Position numbers and translations under genes: made by a program. A stretch of 27,207 bases of DNA from CAYVHB01 sp964450865 (lineage in GTDB: Bacteria; Bacillota; Clostridia; Saccharofermentanales; UBA5734), in contig CAYVHB010000039.1 of assembly GCA_964450865.1 (NCBI GenBank), positions 1 to 27,207 on the forward strand, in the 5' to 3' direction. Each line of letters opens with the position of its first letter. Within the stretch, counting starts at the first letter, position 1. Below the pieces are notes generated by a model. The model saw nothing but the letters and a program-made list of their open reading frames with translations. It made no database searches and was not told the origin of the DNA. Shown here piece after piece: positions 24,947 to 27,207 of the stretch.

Positions 24947-26359
24947 TCACGGCGACAGGCCGGTCGGCAGCCAGGTCCGGTTGCTGACATGGTAGGTATT
25001 GTTCAATGTCGACATGCTGCTGAAAGGCGTGCCGCTGAGATCCGGTTCGACATAATGCATCGAGATATTACCCACCCAGCCGAATGACTTGGCAATGACG
25101 CTGCCATAGAGATCGGTGCTGCCGCCGAACAGGATATCGATCTGCGGTGCGTAAAAGTAAGCCTTGATGGTCGGGTTGCCGATCACGTTCATGGTCCCTG
25201 TGCCATTGCAGATGAATATAATCGATGGGCCGCTGGTATTGCCGGGTGTCGGCGCGGCTGGCCCCGCGCTGCCCTCAACGATGAACGGATCATTGGCGGA
25301 AAAGGTACCATTGACGTAAATCAGGACCTTGCCGCCAGCATTATCCGTCGGTCGGATGATCGGAACCTTGCCGCCGGACTTCAGGATAGTCAGATTCTGG
25401 ATAACCAGCGTCACATTGCGCGGGCTGCCACTCGCGTCGGTATTCTTGATCCAGAGGGTCATCCCGCCGGCCAGGGTCAGGGTGCCCTGTACATGCAGCT
25501 CGCCCCCGCTGATGGTCGACAGGCCAAAAATCGTATGGTCCGTGACTGTGTAGGCACTGCCCGGCAAAACTTTCTCATCCAGCAGCGTGTCGCCGGTTGT
25601 TGCGTTATCATAGACGTTCAGGTAAGTCAGGCTGGTCGGTGGCAGAAGGAGGGGGAATGAGTAAGGTTTACTCTGGACAAAAGTGGCGTTGCCCAGGGCT
25701 TTCTGGATCTTGTCGAACTCGCTGGCCTCATAGACGGCACCGCTGGTCACAATGGGTCCGGGCGATTCGGGGTAAAAATCAACCGAGACGCCGCTGGACT
25801 TGTTCAGGGCGCCGTCCGAATAGACAGCATCGTCGAAAATCCCATAGCTGCTGACTGTCTCAACCAGGGACATCCGGGCCGCGGCCTGGACGGCCCCGAC
25901 CTTGACGCGGGCATGGATGTTGATAACATCCTGATCGGTGCCGCGCCAGACCGTCAGGGTATAGGCGTGACCATCGACTGAACTGCTCGTCACCTTGCTC
26001 GCACCGCTGCCGCGCGCCGGCACGACCTTGGCCATGGCCGTGCGATCATTGTAGTTGTGTTCGATCCAGGCAGTCGTATTATCGACGACCGACCGGGCCA
26101 GGTAATACGCCTGGTCCTGGTCTTCGTTGGTCAGGACCATCCGGTTCTCGCCAATCGCCACTGCCAGCACCGCCCCGGCCAGGATCACCAGGAATATGAA
26201 TAAAATAACAACCAGAACCAGGGCGCTGCCCCGGCGGGATGGTCGGAGAACAGCGCGGCCAAAATGAAAAGTCCGGCGGTTGATCTGGAAAATTCGCCGC
26301 TTTAATTTGAGAGCGCGGCCGTTCAGCTGGAATAAATGATGGCTAACATGAATTTTCAT
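24947..26359 (-). CDS. Large PilX-like minor pilin with beta-rich C-terminal domain
   Basis: This 470-residue protein has a basic 44-residue leader, then SRRG before SALVLVVILFIFLVILAGAV and ENRMVLTNEDQDQAYYLARS, the pattern of PilX N-terminal domains. Position +5 is not Glu, as also seen in GspK-type tip pilins. Residues about 240-470 form a repetitive beta-rich region (GGELHVQGTLTLAGG, IKAYFYAPQIDILFGGSTDLYGSVIAKSF) like the domain often found on Gram-positive PilX-like proteins. A tip or adhesive role is inferred. GGGGG eight bases upstream favours this ATG over ATG 26374. It is the first gene of the minor pilin group. Confidence 0.82.
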   Translation of the reverse strand: MKIHVSHHLFQLNGRALKLKRRIFQINRRTFHFGRAVLRPSRRGSALVLVVILFIFLVILAGAVLAVAIGENRMVLTNEDQDQAYYLARSVVDNTTAWIEHNYNDRTAMAKVVPARGSGASKVTSSSVDGHAYTLTVWRGTDQDVINIHARVKVGAVQAAARMSLVETVSSYGIFDDAVYSDGALNKSSGVSVDFYPESPGPIVTSGAVYEASEFDKIQKALGNATFVQSKPYSFPLLLPPTSLTYLNVYDNATTGDTLLDEKVLPGSAYTVTDHTIFGLSTISGGELHVQGTLTLAGGMTLWIKNTDASGSPRNVTLVIQNLTILKSGGKVPIIRPTDNAGGKVLIYVNGTFSANDPFIVEGSAGPAAPTPGNTSGPSIIFICNGTGTMNVIGNPTIKAYFYAPQIDILFGGSTDLYGSVIAKSFGWVGNISMHYVEPDLSGTPFSSMSTLNNTYHVSNRTWLPTGLSP

Positions 26360-26377
26360 GATCATCGCCCCCATTGT

Positions 26378-26406
26378 GTTATCTCACGAGTATGTTATCT
26401 CACGAG
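26378..26406. promoter_or_regulatory. 13-bp direct repeat over the minor pilin promoter
   Basis: GTTATCTCACGAG occurs at 26378-26390 and 26394-26406, 16 bases apart. The second copy overlaps the -10 box and spacer of the minus-strand promoter, and the first lies at the expected start point. This is where a repressor would bind. Confidence 0.5.
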
Positions 26407-26419
26407 CGGGACTTGTCAA
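26392..26419 (-). promoter_or_regulatory. Promoter of the minor pilin operon
   Basis: On the minus strand a perfect TTGACA (26414-26419) is followed after 16 bases by TAACAT (26392-26397), which gives 4 of 6 matches. The start would lie about 25 bases before the ATG at 26359. Confidence 0.55.
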
Positions 26420-26530
26420 AATATCTATCCTAATATTAGAAAATAAACCGGTAGATAGGTGTAATTATCATAGTCTTATTATACACCCCCAATCTGAACA
26501 ATAAAAGAACAATCAACAGACTTCTAATGA

Positions 26531-26553
26531 AAAGCAGCCCGGTAAAGGGCTGC
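26531..26553 (-). terminator. Terminator of pilA
   Basis: On the minus strand GCAGCCC and GGGCTGC form a stem around six bases, followed by TTTTC. It lies about 180 bases past the pilA stop codon. I see no gene or other structure at 26554-26735. Confidence 0.7.
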
Positions 26554-26735
26554 CTGTCAAGTTGTGTTCGTGATTATTCGATAAATAACAGTATTGGTCA
26601 TTTGATTGCATCAGCGATTCTTTGGGCTCGGAACCAGATCATACACAATATCAAGTCCGATAGCAGAATCACATTGAGAAGATCACATTGGTAAATTTCG
26701 TAGATCAGGTGAAATAAAGGCAAGTTCCCCTATTT

Positions 26736-27119
26736 TTATGTACCATCGTCAACAACTCCGCCAGCTGAAACGGTCACCTGGCCTAATGCCACACTTGTAA
26801 CGGCACCATCTGCAATGGTAACCGTGCAACCGACACCCGTTGTTTTAGCGGTTGGCCATGCGCCTGCCCCGTATATTTTTGCAAAATCAGCATTAGTAGG
26901 CACAGCATCTGCTTCAGCACCACCGGATGCCAGAAAAATCTGAACACAATTAAAAACATTTTTGGCATTGGCGACATCAGCGGCAATGTTTGCTTTTTCA
27001 ATCATACCACCGACGACGGGGACGAGGATGGCGGCCAGGATGGCGAGGATGGCGATAACAACGATAAGCTCGATGAGGGTGAAGCCTTTTTTACGTGATT
27101 TGCGAATCAGTTTGTTCAT
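26736..27119 (-). CDS. pilA: Major type IV pilin
   Basis: This 127-residue prepilin has a short basic leader, MNKLIRKSRKKG, cut before FTLIELIVVIAILAILAAIL. Phe is at +1 and Glu at +5, the ideal class III signal. The mature form of about 115 residues has an amphipathic helix and a small beta domain with two cysteines (in FNCVQ and VGCTV) that could form a disulfide. The size and canonical signal mark it as the main shaft subunit, unlike the larger pilins downstream. GGAGGAG at 27126-27132 precedes the ATG by six bases. A TTG extension to 27134 is unlikely. It is set off from the minor pilins by a terminator. Confidence 0.93.
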   Translation of the reverse strand: MNKLIRKSRKKGFTLIELIVVIAILAILAAILVPVVGGMIEKANIAADVANAKNVFNCVQIFLASGGAEADAVPTNADFAKIYGAGAWPTAKTTGVGCTVTIADGAVTSVALGQVTVSAGGVVDDGT

Positions 27120-27161
27120 GAGACACTCCTCCAATCAGTTTGAATACAATTATGGTTGGGG

Positions 27162-27167
27162 TGTCAA
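27162..27167 (-). promoter_or_regulatory. pilA: Possible -35 box of pilA
   Basis: TTGACA on the minus strand lies 43 bases before the pilA ATG. No good -10 box follows at the right distance (TATTCA after 15 bases is the best). The true promoter may lie beyond the window edge. Confidence 0.25.
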
Positions 27168-27207
27168 AAGTCATGATGCAGGCTGATGTGGTAAAATAGC
27201 TATGAAT

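Noticed and set aside
26554..26735. Remnant of a second pilin gene or a small RNA downstream of pilA
   Set aside because: No pilin signal, open frame or stable structure is visible. It looks like a plain 3' untranslated region up to the terminator.

Overview
The window looks like chromosomal DNA from a Gram-positive, Clostridia-type bacterium. It is fairly GC-rich in its genes and AT-rich in its promoters. The reasons are strong GGAGG-type ribosome binding sites, near-consensus sigma-A promoters (TTGACA/TATAAT), a DltA/DltC-like pair, an OpuA-type osmolyte transporter and a pilB-pilT-pilC-pilM-pilN-pilO gene order of the Firmicutes kind. The exact taxon cannot be read from the sequence. I see no insertion sequence, phage gene or CRISPR array.

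Region 1 (about 290-6072, plus strand): one operon. A promoter at 287-315 precedes a substrate-binding lipoprotein, a permease and an ATPase of the glycine-betaine/quaternary-amine family. These are followed by an AMP-forming adenylation enzyme and a small carrier protein, and a hairpin terminator closes the unit. The usual partners DltB and DltD are absent. The adenylation enzyme also seems to lack the Asp that normally holds the alpha-amino group, so this may be a pathway other than D-alanylation.

Region 2 (6154-7870): tRNA-Lys(CUU) on the minus strand with its own consensus promoter and terminator, then a two-domain class II aldolase-like protein whose second domain has lost its metal site.

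Region 3 (7854-14616, minus strand): a polysaccharide export cluster. It holds Wzt (ATPase with a C-terminal carbohydrate-recognition domain), a 711-residue methyltransferase plus kinase-like plus coiled-coil protein, Wzm (permease) and two family-2 glycosyltransferases. Wzt-C, Wzm and a methyltransferase-kinase ending in a coiled coil together resemble the chain-terminating and chain-measuring WbdD/Wzt system of Gram-negative O antigens. The coiled coil here is built of exact 22-residue repeats, and this is the most interesting feature of the window.

Region 4 (about 14800-22975, plus strand): type IV pilus machinery pilB, pilT, pilC, pilM, pilN and pilO, with tandem-repeat or low-complexity inserts in PilT, PilM and PilO and several short tandem repeats between genes.

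Region 5 (23062-27119, minus strand, converging on region 4): three minor pilin-like proteins, one of them a large PilX-like protein, and a major pilin gene (pilA) with its own terminator. Regions 4 and 5 together supply motor, platform, alignment proteins and pilins. No prepilin peptidase lies in the window.
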